Assembly (NCBI GenBank): GCA_020635535.1
Contig: JACJZP010000021.1
Coordinates: 1-52,704 of the forward strand
Direction: 5' to 3'
Length of the DNA: 52,704 nucleotides
Origin: Flavobacteriales bacterium
Lineage (GTDB): Bacteria; Bacteroidota; Bacteroidia; UBA10329
The position numbers were made by a program, and so were the translations under genes. Each line of letters opens with the position of its first letter. The first letter of the stretch is position 1. The notes beneath the pieces were generated by a model that was not told the origin of the DNA, did not search any database, and saw only the letters and a program-made list of their open reading frames with translations. Below, piece by piece: positions 32,265 through 40,788 of this stretch.

Positions 32265-32462
32265 ATGGATTTGATTGGTAAAATAACTTGGATTTCAATG
32301 TTCTTAACACCGCTGGTTACGGTTCCGATTGTTTGGAAATTGACCGACTGGGCCAAGTGGAAAAGGGTAATTGTTGGGTTGCTTTTGGCCGCAGTTACCT
32401 CTATTATTCTATTTCAAGTTAGCATGGCAATCATATTCAGAGATGGAATGGGACCTGGATGA
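32265..32462 (+). CDS. Small two-helix membrane protein
   Basis: The 65-residue protein has two predicted transmembrane helices (about 8-25 and 36-58) separated by a WAKWKR turn. ATG 32265 was chosen over the in-frame TTG at 32259. It lies between the two acyl-CoA dehydrogenase genes, in a repeat-rich spacer with CTAATTAG-like words before it (32218-32252) and after it (32580-32613). No homology recognised; possibly not a conserved gene. Confidence 0.45.
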   Translation: MDLIGKITWISMFLTPLVTVPIVWKLTDWAKWKRVIVGLLLAAVTSIILFQVSMAIIFRDGMGPG

Positions 32463-32482
32463 TGAAATGAAGTGATGAGGCT

Positions 32483-32570
32483 GCCCGCGTTAGGGATTGA
32501 AGCGATTACCCCGCAGCGTAGCGAGGAGTAAAAGCGGAAAGCCCGACCCGTAGGGGAACGCCCAAATAAA
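32483..32570. repeat. REP-like element, copy 2
   Basis: GCCCGCGTTAGGGATTGAAGC, then GCGGAAAGCCCGACC and GGGAACGCCCAAAT occur in the same order as copy 1 (29934-30011). The middle differs (CCGCAGCGTAGCGAGGAG instead of a GCCGTGCAGC hairpin). It lies between two acyl-CoA dehydrogenase genes. Confidence 0.75.
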
Positions 32571-32615
32571 TTGAACTAAAAACCTAATTGCCTAATAAGC
32601 TAAACACCTAAATAA

Positions 32616-34157
32616 ATGTTTACAGAAGAACACAAGATTTTCAGACAGGGTTTGCGGGATTTCCTCGACCGTGAGGTAATGCCCAACATCGATAAATGGG
32701 AAGAGGAGCAGCGCATGCCGAAGGACCTTTGGCCGAAGTTCGGGGAGATGGGCTATTTCGGGTTGAACTACCCTGAGAAGTATGGAGGAATTGATGCGGA
32801 TTTCCTGTATTCCGTCATCTTCATGGAAGAGATCTCGAAGTGCGAGAGTGGCGGTTTTATGATCCTTCCTGCCGTTCAGCAGTACATGTCATCGCCTTAC
32901 ATCTACAAGCACGGTTCGGAGTTTTTGAAGGAGAAATACCTGACCAAAGTGATCTCGGGCGAATGGATCTGCTGCATCGGAATTTCAGAACCAGGAGCTG
33001 GTTCGGACGTTGCGAACATTCAGACCAAAGCCATTTTGGAAGACGGCCATTATGTAGTGAACGGTTCCAAGACATTTATAACGAATGGCGTTTATGGCGA
33101 TTTCATTGTGGCCGTTGTGAAGACCAATCCAGAATTGGGTGCAGCTGGGGTGAGCTTGCTGGTCATCGACCTCAATTCCGAAGGCGTTACCCGAAACAAA
33201 TTGAAGAAACTCGGTTGGCATGCATCGGACACGGCCGAACTGCATTTCGATAATGTGAAAGTTCCCGTTGAGAACCTTATCGGAGATGAAGGTCAAGGTT
33301 TCTATTACCTGATGGGCGGATTGCAATTGGAGCGTTTGGTCGGTTCCATTGCAGGTTTCGCTTCATGCGAATGGGCCATCGATTACACACTCAAATACAT
33401 GAGCGAGCGAAATGCGTTCGGAAGACCGATCAACAAGTTCCAAGTGCTTCGTCATCGAATGGCGCAGCTCATTTCCGAAGTAGAGGCCAACAAGCAGTTC
33501 GTTTACCACTGCTGCCGTCAGCATGCCGCTGGAGAATATATCGTAAAAGAGTGCTCCATGGCGAAACTGCTTTCCAGCGAATTGGCTGAGAAAGTCATGA
33601 CGCAATGTCTTCAGAGCTTTGGCGGCTATGGCTTCATGGAAGAGTACAAAATGGCCCGGGCCTACCGCGATTGCCGCGTGGGAACCATCGGTGGCGGAAC
33701 CAGCGAGATCATGCGCGAGATCATTGCCAAAATGGTCATAGACGATACTTCGTATCAACGGGCAGGATCAGTACCTTCATCGCCCCGCAAGCAAGCGGAA
33801 GCACCCCAACAGAAAAAGGAAATAAATTCTAATTCAAATACACAAAAACAATCAGAAATGAGTTTTGAAACTACACTTGCGGCAATTCAGGAAAAGGCGG
33901 CCGCTGCCAAGCCATTGGGAAACACGTTGAAGTTCCACTTCGGTGACAAGAACATCACCATCGATGGAAAAGGAGATGCAAACGTTGTGCACGAGGATCA
34001 CGGTGAGGAAGCAGATTGCACGGTAGATGTGGCCTTGGCCGACCTATTGGCAATGATCAACGGAGAATTGAACCCGATGAACGCGTTCATGTCAGGCAAA
34101 TTGAAAGTAAAAGGCGACATGAGCGTAGCGATGAAGCTTGGAACCATTATGGGGTAA
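32616..34157 (+). CDS. Acyl-CoA dehydrogenase fused to an SCP-2 sterol-carrier domain
   Basis: The protein has 513 residues. Residues 1-385 are an IVD/LCAD-type acyl-CoA dehydrogenase: SEPGAGSD, KTFITNG, Glu239 in LQLERLVGSIAG as likely base, and GGGTSEIMREI. A low-complexity linker (about 386-413, rich in Gln, Asn, Ser and Lys) leads to an SCP-2 domain (about 415-513: LGNTLKFHFGDKNITIDG, GELNPMNAFMSGKLKVKGDM). SCP-2 domains bind hydrophobic acyl chains or sterols. The SCP-2 part begins with an in-frame ATG (33858), and 99 residues is the usual size of a stand-alone Bacteroidota SCP-2 protein, so separate translation or a recent gene fusion is possible. It suggests a bulky lipid substrate. 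Confidence 0.9.
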   Translation: MFTEEHKIFRQGLRDFLDREVMPNIDKWEEEQRMPKDLWPKFGEMGYFGLNYPEKYGGIDADFLYSVIFMEEISKCESGGFMILPAVQQYMSSPYIYKHGSEFLKEKYLTKVISGEWICCIGISEPGAGSDVANIQTKAILEDGHYVVNGSKTFITNGVYGDFIVAVVKTNPELGAAGVSLLVIDLNSEGVTRNKLKKLGWHASDTAELHFDNVKVPVENLIGDEGQGFYYLMGGLQLERLVGSIAGFASCEWAIDYTLKYMSERNAFGRPINKFQVLRHRMAQLISEVEANKQFVYHCCRQHAAGEYIVKECSMAKLLSSELAEKVMTQCLQSFGGYGFMEEYKMARAYRDCRVGTIGGGTSEIMREIIAKMVIDDTSYQRAGSVPSSPRKQAEAPQQKKEINSNSNTQKQSEMSFETTLAAIQEKAAAAKPLGNTLKFHFGDKNITIDGKGDANVVHEDHGEEADCTVDVALADLLAMINGELNPMNAFMSGKLKVKGDMSVAMKLGTIMG

Positions 34158-34164
34158 TCCCTTA

Positions 34165-34266
34165 CCGCTAAGTCGCGGAGCAAACGCAAAGGGCGCAGAG
34201 AAAAACCTCTGCGCCCTTTGTATTAATGACCTTCGCGTTCTTAGCGAAATCTTTGCGTCTTTGCGG
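34165..34266. repeat. Palindromic CGCAAAG repeat with terminator-like hairpin
   Basis: A perfect 13-bp stem AAAGGGCGCAGAG (34188-34200) / 34207-34219 with a 6-nt loop lies between outer words CCGCTAAGTCGCGGAG...CGCAAAG and CTTTGCGTCTTTGCGG. It fills the whole gap between two convergent genes and can end transcription from both sides. Confidence 0.8.
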
Positions 34267-35955
34267 TTAAGACCTTACAGCCTCCTTCTCAACCAACCCC
34301 AGAACCTCAGCTTCCTTCAGCGAAGCATCATTCATTTTGTAGGTCAGCCAGTAGTTGAGGGTTTGTGCGTATTCCTCTTTTTCGGGATTCAACCGAAGGA
34401 AGTCCAACCAAAGTAATGCAATGGTCAGTTCGGCCAAGTAGAACGCCACATCACGAGAATAAGCCACCATGTCCTCAGCAGATTTTACGCTGGAAACAAA
34501 TCCAAGGAATGTATTCAACTTAGCGCCAACTTTTGCGTGAAAGTCTTTCAGCGAAGCAGGATAATCCTGCTTCATCAGTTCTTTGGAATAGACTGCAAAC
34601 GCGTTCAATCCGTTCTCCTTTTCAGCTGCCCGAAGCATATCCAACGAAAGCACGTTAGTTGTCCCTTCCCAAATGCTCAATACTTGACTGTCACGCAAAA
34701 TGGATGGAATGCCGCTGTCTTCCAAGTAACCCAATCCACCGAACATTTCAATACACTCTGAAGCAGAAGCAATGGCCTGTTTCGCAGTGTAAAGCTTCGC
34801 AACAGGCGTCAACAAGCGCAGTAACGATTGTTCTGTTTCTGAAGCCAAGTGGCATTCTTCCTTACCCAGCAACCGCGTCAGGAAAAGTGCCAACATCAAA
34901 TTCGATTGATACGTGATTTCCAGGTGCTTCAAGCTCTTTTCATACAACACATGCTTTCCGATCTTTTGTCCAAAAGCTTCGCGCATATCCGAGTACGCTT
35001 TCGGAAACGAATACGCTCTGCGCATGTAAGAGGTCGCGCTGATGGTGTTGTAAATACGTGTGATGTTGAACAGGGTGGAAATGGTCTTGACGCCTTTTCC
35101 TTTTTCACCCACCAAGCGCGCTTTTGCACCTATCAACTCCAACTGTGCTGTTGGTAACGCTTTCGTTCCGAGCTTGTCTTTCAAAGCCTCCACTTGAATG
35201 CCGTTCAACGAACCATCTTCATTTCTGATCGGCAAGTAGAAAACTGTCAATGGAGCACGCTTGCCGTTCTCAGGCTGTTCTGTGGAAGCAAGCGTAAACG
35301 CCATATCAGCCGTAATGGCTGATGTAAACCACTTGTGACCTTTCAATTCAAAGTTGTCGCCATCGGGGTAAGCGAAAGTCATTGAACGCGAAACATCCGA
35401 ACCGCCCGTTCTTTCGGTCATCCATTGTCCGCTGGTTTTGAATTTCTCAGGGTTTCGTGAGGTCAAACCTTCAAACGGTGCGCCTTTCAGGAATTCATTT
35501 CCGTGAATCTCAATCAATCGCGCTGCACCGTCCGTCATCGCCAATGGACAGGTGTAAATGGCCGAAGAAGCTGTGTACATGTACAACTTCACGAACTGGT
35601 ACATCCGAGAATACTCGCCTTGCTTGCGCTCGTAACCGATTGCCACCAGGCCATCTTCCGCAGCCACACGCTCCAACTGTTTCCAGCCATCTGCCACTTT
35701 GATCTCATCTACGCGATTTCCCCACGCGTCAAACTGCATCAAGGTCGGTTCGTTAACTTCCGCATCGCGCGCCCAAACAAGGAATTCCTTTCCCACACGT
35801 CCACCGAACTGCATCAGATCGGGTTTGATCTCTGAAAGTGTTTCCGCAGGCAAATATGTTTCCAAGTAATCTATTAGGAATTTGTCGTCCTCGAACTCAT
35901 TGCCAAGTTGCGGTATCTGCTGAATGAAATCGGAATAGGGCGTGTGCTTCTTCAT
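34267..35955 (-). CDS. AidB-like acyl-CoA dehydrogenase
   Basis: The protein has about 562 residues, much longer than the two neighbours. It has the AidB/ACAD11-type architecture: an extended N-terminal region, MTERTGGSDVS, GHKWFTSAITADMAF, and a C-terminal SIWEGTTNVLSLDML that keeps the canonical catalytic Glu, followed by a helical tail of about 120 residues. Related enzymes act on long or branched acyl-CoAs, and AidB itself is linked to alkylation stress. ATG 35955 was chosen; ten further upstream residues would be possible. It is on the opposite strand from the cluster, convergent with the SCP-2 fusion. Confidence 0.88.
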   Translation of the reverse strand: MKKHTPYSDFIQQIPQLGNEFEDDKFLIDYLETYLPAETLSEIKPDLMQFGGRVGKEFLVWARDAEVNEPTLMQFDAWGNRVDEIKVADGWKQLERVAAEDGLVAIGYERKQGEYSRMYQFVKLYMYTASSAIYTCPLAMTDGAARLIEIHGNEFLKGAPFEGLTSRNPEKFKTSGQWMTERTGGSDVSRSMTFAYPDGDNFELKGHKWFTSAITADMAFTLASTEQPENGKRAPLTVFYLPIRNEDGSLNGIQVEALKDKLGTKALPTAQLELIGAKARLVGEKGKGVKTISTLFNITRIYNTISATSYMRRAYSFPKAYSDMREAFGQKIGKHVLYEKSLKHLEITYQSNLMLALFLTRLLGKEECHLASETEQSLLRLLTPVAKLYTAKQAIASASECIEMFGGLGYLEDSGIPSILRDSQVLSIWEGTTNVLSLDMLRAAEKENGLNAFAVYSKELMKQDYPASLKDFHAKVGAKLNTFLGFVSSVKSAEDMVAYSRDVAFYLAELTIALLWLDFLRLNPEKEEYAQTLNYWLTYKMNDASLKEAEVLGLVEKEAVRS

Positions 35956-36060
35956 GTGCGTGATTGAGTTGCTAAGGTAAGCCACTTGATGCTAAGCAAT
36001 CCTGATTTCAATTAGGAACGTTAGCTGGCGCCACGTTTTCAGGCAAATAGTTGATCAGCT

Positions 36061-38280
36061 TTAGAACTTCACACTCAATTTACCTCTGATAAAAAATGGT
36101 GTTCCTGGTGTGAAGTGAATTTCCTCAACACTTTGCTCCTCGTTCTGTAAGCGCGATTCTGTAGCGAACTGCGTTTCGTTCCATTTGGTATTGAACAGGT
36201 TTTGAATCACAACCCCGGCAGTCCACTTGCGCCATGTGTAGCTTAGGTTCGCATCGCAAACAATGTAACCCTTGGCTACAATGGAATTGTCCTCATTTGC
36301 CGGGCGATCTCCGATCCAACGGTAGTTGATACCACCCTTTACGCCAATGGGATGATTGACGGAAACACCGCCTACCGAAGTCAACGGAACGGCCAAAGGA
36401 ATATGATCTGCACCAGCAGGTTCGTCCACAGCTCGAGCATAGGCATAGTTGAAATCTGCATAGATGAATAGCCATTTCAGCGGCTGGTAACGCACACTTA
36501 CATCGGCTCCCAAACGTTGTGTTTTTCCGCTTGGTTCCACCACGGCCTCATCACCTACATACACGAATTCCTGCTCAAGGAATAGATACCATCCGGCCAC
36601 ATTAATTATCAGGTTCTCAATCGGTTTCATGATGGCACCGAGGTCCGCACCATAGGCGGTAGGTAGTGTTTGTTTACCCTTCTGGGCAACCACTACCCGG
36701 GTGTCGTTGCTGTGAAAACCCATCCCTGATTTCAGGTATAGTTGCCAACGTTTGTTGGGCGAATAGACGATGTTCAACTTTGGACTCGGCTTAAAACTCT
36801 GTGCTGACCGATTATTGAATACACTATCCAATTTATTGATGTAGTCGAATTTGAAGTAATCCAAACGTATTGCCGGGTTGATCAGGAATTTTCCAAATTC
36901 CATGTCGGCTCCCACAAAGCCATACATGTTAGACTCGTCAACGTTTCCTAATGCCAGTGGCACAAGAAGAGAATCACGGTTCATGGTGTGAGACAATTCT
37001 ACTCCGTTCACATCATCATATCTTAAGCCCAGCCCGCCATTGATTCCGATTGTTCCGTTGCCAACATGGTAATGATGGTCTACCACACTTTCAAAACCCG
37101 CCAGATTGCGTTGTTCAAATTGCTTTATCTGATCTCCATTGGCAGAATCATTCAGGAAGAAGGTAAAGTTGCTGTAAAGCTCAAACCCGTATCGGCTGTA
37201 ATAGACTTTGCTTTTTACGGAAGTATGTTCGCCAAGTATGGCCGTGTGGTTTATGAGGGCATTGATGCGCGAAGTGTTTCCCCCTTCGGTATCATCAATA
37301 GAACCGAAACGACCGATAAGACCGCTCTCAACGGCTCGATCTGGTATTTGGCCACTTGCATTCCATTTACTGTTGAAATATGAAGCCTGCAAGGTCAGGA
37401 ACTGCCGTTTGTCAATGGAAGCATGATATTTTGCCATCACGTTCAGTCGGTTGAAATCCTGAGGAGAATCGAATGGTCCGTCTGTCATCAGGTATTCTGC
37501 CGCTACATAAGCATCCTGATCTGGTTTCTTTTTCAGCAGGTCGAACATGCCCACTGCCCGAAGCGTGTTAAACTGGCCGTATTCCAAAGACACAAGACTT
37601 CCATCAAGCTTGTCTTTCGTTTTGAATCCCACATAGCCTGCGGTGCAGAGATTGCCCTTGTCTGCGTAGTAAGGCCCTTTCCCAAAGTCGATGTTCTCTA
37701 CAGTTTCTGGTATGACGAAATGAAGATCGGCATAACCTTGTCCGTGTGCGTGCGATACCATGTTCACAGGAATGCCATCAACAGATACCGCAACATCAGT
37801 TCCGTGGTCAATATCAAATCCTCTGAGGAAGATCTGTTCGGCTTTTCCACCTCCGGCATGCTGCCCAATTACAATTCCAGGCACTTTGCGCATCAGATCT
37901 TGTGAGGTGGTAACAGGGGTAACACTCACATCCACTTCCGTAATGCTGCTGATGGCGGTAATGCTGTGTCTAACCTCTACTTGTGCTAATTCGAATGAGC
38001 TTTCATCCAATACAACCGTAATGGGTTTCGAAAGGTCTGAAATGACAAACGACTGCGGTTTGAAACTGATGTGGGTGACGATAAGCGTGTCATTCAATTT
38101 AACACCATCAATGGTGAATTTTCCATCTCGATCGGAGTGTGAATGCGCCCCAGAATTGGAAGTTACATGAGCATTTGGCACGCCTCTATTGTCTTTATCT
38201 GTAATGATTCCTGAAAATGTCTGTCCCATTGATATGGAAGACATGCAAAACAGAATGGTCAGTATGAAGGGAACTTTCAT
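36061..38280 (-). CDS. TonB-dependent receptor with carboxypeptidase-like N-domain
   Basis: The 739-residue precursor has a signal peptide (KVPFILTILFCMSSISMGQ), a CarboxypepD_reg-like domain (about 20-95), a plug with VTTSQDLMRKVPGIVIGQ and QIFLRGFDIDHGTDVAVSVDG, and a 22-stranded barrel ending in FFIRGKLSVKF. No SusD gene accompanies it, so it is not a classical polysaccharide locus. A His-rich VSHAHGQGYADLHF loop in the plug is notable and might bind metal. The ligand cannot be told. A 75-bp spacer precedes it. Confidence 0.92.
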   Translation of the reverse strand: MKVPFILTILFCMSSISMGQTFSGIITDKDNRGVPNAHVTSNSGAHSHSDRDGKFTIDGVKLNDTLIVTHISFKPQSFVISDLSKPITVVLDESSFELAQVEVRHSITAISSITEVDVSVTPVTTSQDLMRKVPGIVIGQHAGGGKAEQIFLRGFDIDHGTDVAVSVDGIPVNMVSHAHGQGYADLHFVIPETVENIDFGKGPYYADKGNLCTAGYVGFKTKDKLDGSLVSLEYGQFNTLRAVGMFDLLKKKPDQDAYVAAEYLMTDGPFDSPQDFNRLNVMAKYHASIDKRQFLTLQASYFNSKWNASGQIPDRAVESGLIGRFGSIDDTEGGNTSRINALINHTAILGEHTSVKSKVYYSRYGFELYSNFTFFLNDSANGDQIKQFEQRNLAGFESVVDHHYHVGNGTIGINGGLGLRYDDVNGVELSHTMNRDSLLVPLALGNVDESNMYGFVGADMEFGKFLINPAIRLDYFKFDYINKLDSVFNNRSAQSFKPSPKLNIVYSPNKRWQLYLKSGMGFHSNDTRVVVAQKGKQTLPTAYGADLGAIMKPIENLIINVAGWYLFLEQEFVYVGDEAVVEPSGKTQRLGADVSVRYQPLKWLFIYADFNYAYARAVDEPAGADHIPLAVPLTSVGGVSVNHPIGVKGGINYRWIGDRPANEDNSIVAKGYIVCDANLSYTWRKWTAGVVIQNLFNTKWNETQFATESRLQNEEQSVEEIHFTPGTPFFIRGKLSVKF

Positions 38281-38355
38281 TCGCGCAAGCTAAATAAACG
38301 GAATAGTGATAGTATTAATTCTGAACAATTACCATAAAGTTGATGCTCGGAAGAA

Positions 38356-40167
38356 TCAATCCTCCGAGAACTCCATAAGCAGTTTTCGGTATTCGGTAAA
38401 AAGTTGTGACCGGCTTATGTAGCCTCGATACTTGCCATTTTCCAGTACTGGGAGGTTCCAAGCATTCACATCTTTGAACGTGTTCACCACCTTTTCCATA
38501 CTGTCGGTTACTTCCACTTTGCCGAGAGGAGCCCGCATAAGTTCCTCTACCCGAACTCGGTCATATTTGGATGTGTCGAACATGATGTCGCGCACATCAT
38601 CCAAGAAGATAATGCCCAAGAAGTTCTCTTCTTCGTCAACCACTGGAAATATGTTGCGGGTAGATGATTTGATCACCTGTACCAATTGGCCAAGACTCAT
38701 TTGAGGTTTGATGCACACGAGATTCTTTTCGAGCAATTGTTCCATGCGCATCAGGGTCAGTACGTTGCGGTCGGCATGATGTGTCAGCAATTCGCCACGC
38801 GATGCCAAACGGAAATTGTAAACCGAATGTGTAAACATGTAGCGTGACACCAGAAAGGACATGGAAACTGCAATCATCAGTGGCACAAAAAGCGAATAAC
38901 CATTGGTTATCTCCGCGATGAGAAAAATGGCTGTAAGTGGCGCACGCATGTTCCCACCCATTAATGCGGCCATACCTACCATGGTAAAATTGACCACAGA
39001 TACATTCTCGAATCCGAGCATGATAAGCACTTTAGCTACCACAAAACCGATGGTGCTGCCCATGAACAGTGTGGGAGCAAAGATGCCACCCACACCGCCA
39101 ATACCGATAGTTACAGAAGTGGCCACGGCCTTGAAAATTGCCACACCCGCTAAAAAGAGAAGCATGAGTGGGAGCTGTGCTTCCAAACCCTCGAATAGCG
39201 TATTGCTGAAGATGTTGGCATAATGCCCATCAATGAGTGAGTTAATGAGTTCGAATCCTTCACCGTAAAGTGGTGGAAATAGGAATACCAATAGACCCAA
39301 AAGCGCGCCACCGAAAACAATTCGAACGTAAGGGTTCATCTTGCGCTGAGTGATCTTGCCTATGGAAAGAAAGGTAACGGTAAAATACACGGAGAAAATT
39401 CCAGCCACTATGCCAAGAAGCATGTAGAAGGGCACATCTGAAGGGTGCAGCCCTTGCACAAGTGGAAAGTGAAAGAGCGTGTCATCATCCAGAAAGAGGC
39501 GTGATGTGACTGATGCTGAAGCAGAGGCCATTAAAAGCGGTATGAGCGAAGCCGTGTTCAGATCGATCATGATCACTTCCAGGGCGAATACAATACCGGC
39601 AATTGGCGCATTGAAAATGGAAGATACCGTACCAGCTGCAGCACAACCGATAAGTAGCGTTCGCATTTTGAAGTCGAGATGGAAGATCTTGCCGAGGTTG
39701 GAGCCAATGGCCGAACCCGTGATCACGGTAGGACCTTCCAGTCCTACAGAACCTCCGAACGCAACGGTGAACGGAGCAGTGATAAGGGAAGCGAACGTAT
39801 GATAAAATGGAATGAATCCGCGCTCTTTGCTCAGGGAGTAGAGGATAAGCGGCACCCCTTCTCCAACTCCTTTGCGAATGATACGATGGATGATGAAGTA
39901 AGTGATGAGAATACCGATGGCTGGAAGAATGAAGTACAGATACTGCTCAATCGGGTGAATGTACTTGCTCAGCAAAAGCATTTGTAGAACGTGAACCACG
40001 TTCTTCATTGTAACCGCCACGAGGCCGGATGAAAACCCGACAAACACGCTCAGTATGAGCACGAAATTGCGGTGCGAGATATGCTCAAGTCGCCACTTTA
40101 CAAAGGCATCGAATTGCTTTTTCAACCATTGTTGCAGCGTTCTAAGGAAGGTTGCCACTTCCCTCAT
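38356..40167 (-). CDS. ClC-type chloride channel/antiporter with CBS domains
   Basis: The protein has 603 residues. The ClC membrane domain (about 35-450) contains the first anion-binding motif GSVGLEGP (139-146, gating Glu144), a GIFAPTLFMG motif for the third selectivity segment, and Ala- and Gly-rich helices. The C-terminal pair of CBS domains (about 465-600: IKPQMSLGQLVQVI, VTDSMEKVVNTFKDVNAWNLPV) is cytoplasmic and usually senses adenine nucleotides. Whether it is a channel or a proton antiporter is not decided here. It starts 3 bp after kdsC. Confidence 0.93.
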   Translation of the reverse strand: MREVATFLRTLQQWLKKQFDAFVKWRLEHISHRNFVLILSVFVGFSSGLVAVTMKNVVHVLQMLLLSKYIHPIEQYLYFILPAIGILITYFIIHRIIRKGVGEGVPLILYSLSKERGFIPFYHTFASLITAPFTVAFGGSVGLEGPTVITGSAIGSNLGKIFHLDFKMRTLLIGCAAAGTVSSIFNAPIAGIVFALEVIMIDLNTASLIPLLMASASASVTSRLFLDDDTLFHFPLVQGLHPSDVPFYMLLGIVAGIFSVYFTVTFLSIGKITQRKMNPYVRIVFGGALLGLLVFLFPPLYGEGFELINSLIDGHYANIFSNTLFEGLEAQLPLMLLFLAGVAIFKAVATSVTIGIGGVGGIFAPTLFMGSTIGFVVAKVLIMLGFENVSVVNFTMVGMAALMGGNMRAPLTAIFLIAEITNGYSLFVPLMIAVSMSFLVSRYMFTHSVYNFRLASRGELLTHHADRNVLTLMRMEQLLEKNLVCIKPQMSLGQLVQVIKSSTRNIFPVVDEEENFLGIIFLDDVRDIMFDTSKYDRVRVEELMRAPLGKVEVTDSMEKVVNTFKDVNAWNLPVLENGKYRGYISRSQLFTEYRKLLMEFSED

Positions 40168-40170
40168 GGC

Positions 40171-40674
40171 TCAATCATCGAGCAGATGTTCATCCACAAA
40201 TTCGCGCACACAGGCATTGCCACCCGTTCGGTTCAGTACCACATTTGCTTTGCGCTTAACTGATTCCACTGCATCAGCTGGACAGCCAGAAAAACCGACA
40301 GCTTCAATCACCGCAATATCGTTGATGTCATCACCAATGTAAGCTACATTCTGCATGGTAAGTCCGAGTTCACTACACCATTCTTGCAGTACCTCCAATT
40401 TTGGTCTGGCACCCACGTAAACCCGCTCAACGCCAAGAGTTTTGGCTCGGTTATGTATGATGGTGTCTGCAGTTCCAGCACTCAGAAAAGCTACTTTATA
40501 TCCTCTGTTCAATGCAATTTTAATGGCCATGCCATCTTTTACATTGAATTTTCTGAACTGGTCGCCACTTTCGGTGTAATACATGCCACCATCGGTCAGT
40601 ACACCATCCACATCCAAAACCAGCAACTTGATGTTGTGCGTTGCAAATTCTTCAAATGCGTCTTGATGGGCCAT
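40171..40674 (-). CDS. kdsC: 3-deoxy-D-manno-octulosonate-8-phosphate phosphatase
   Basis: The 167-residue HAD-family phosphatase removes phosphate from KDO-8-P in lipid A core synthesis. Catalytic DVDGVLTDG places the nucleophile Asp21 and Asp23 as usual, with SAGT and GDDINDIAVIEAVG as the later HAD motifs. ATG 40674 was chosen because the family begins a few residues before this and upstream in-frame residues (to 40758) do not resemble it. It is divergent from kdsD-kdsA with a 114-bp shared promoter region. Confidence 0.9.
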   Translation of the reverse strand: MAHQDAFEEFATHNIKLLVLDVDGVLTDGGMYYTESGDQFRKFNVKDGMAIKIALNRGYKVAFLSAGTADTIIHNRAKTLGVERVYVGARPKLEVLQEWCSELGLTMQNVAYIGDDINDIAVIEAVGFSGCPADAVESVKRKANVVLNRTGGNACVREFVDEHLLDD

Positions 40675-40698
40675 TTTTATCCGTTTTGAATACAGCGC

Positions 40699-40706
40699 CA
40701 AATATA
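40699..40706 (-). promoter_or_regulatory. Putative -7 box for kdsC
   Basis: Minus-strand TATATTTG matches TAnnTTTG and lies 24 bp before the kdsC ATG. Confidence 0.45.
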
Positions 40707-40788
40707 GATAGTTGAGTTGTTGTGCGTGTCGGTAGAATGGCGCTGTTGGGATGAACATCGGAAATACGGAAAGCCGTAATTTGGCCTC

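Noticed and set aside
36000..36060. Minus-strand reading LINYLPENVAPANVPN ending in a stop after the TonB receptor
   Set aside because: It looks like a protein C-terminus but has no start codon or upstream coding sequence, so it cannot be supported as a gene; chance is likely.
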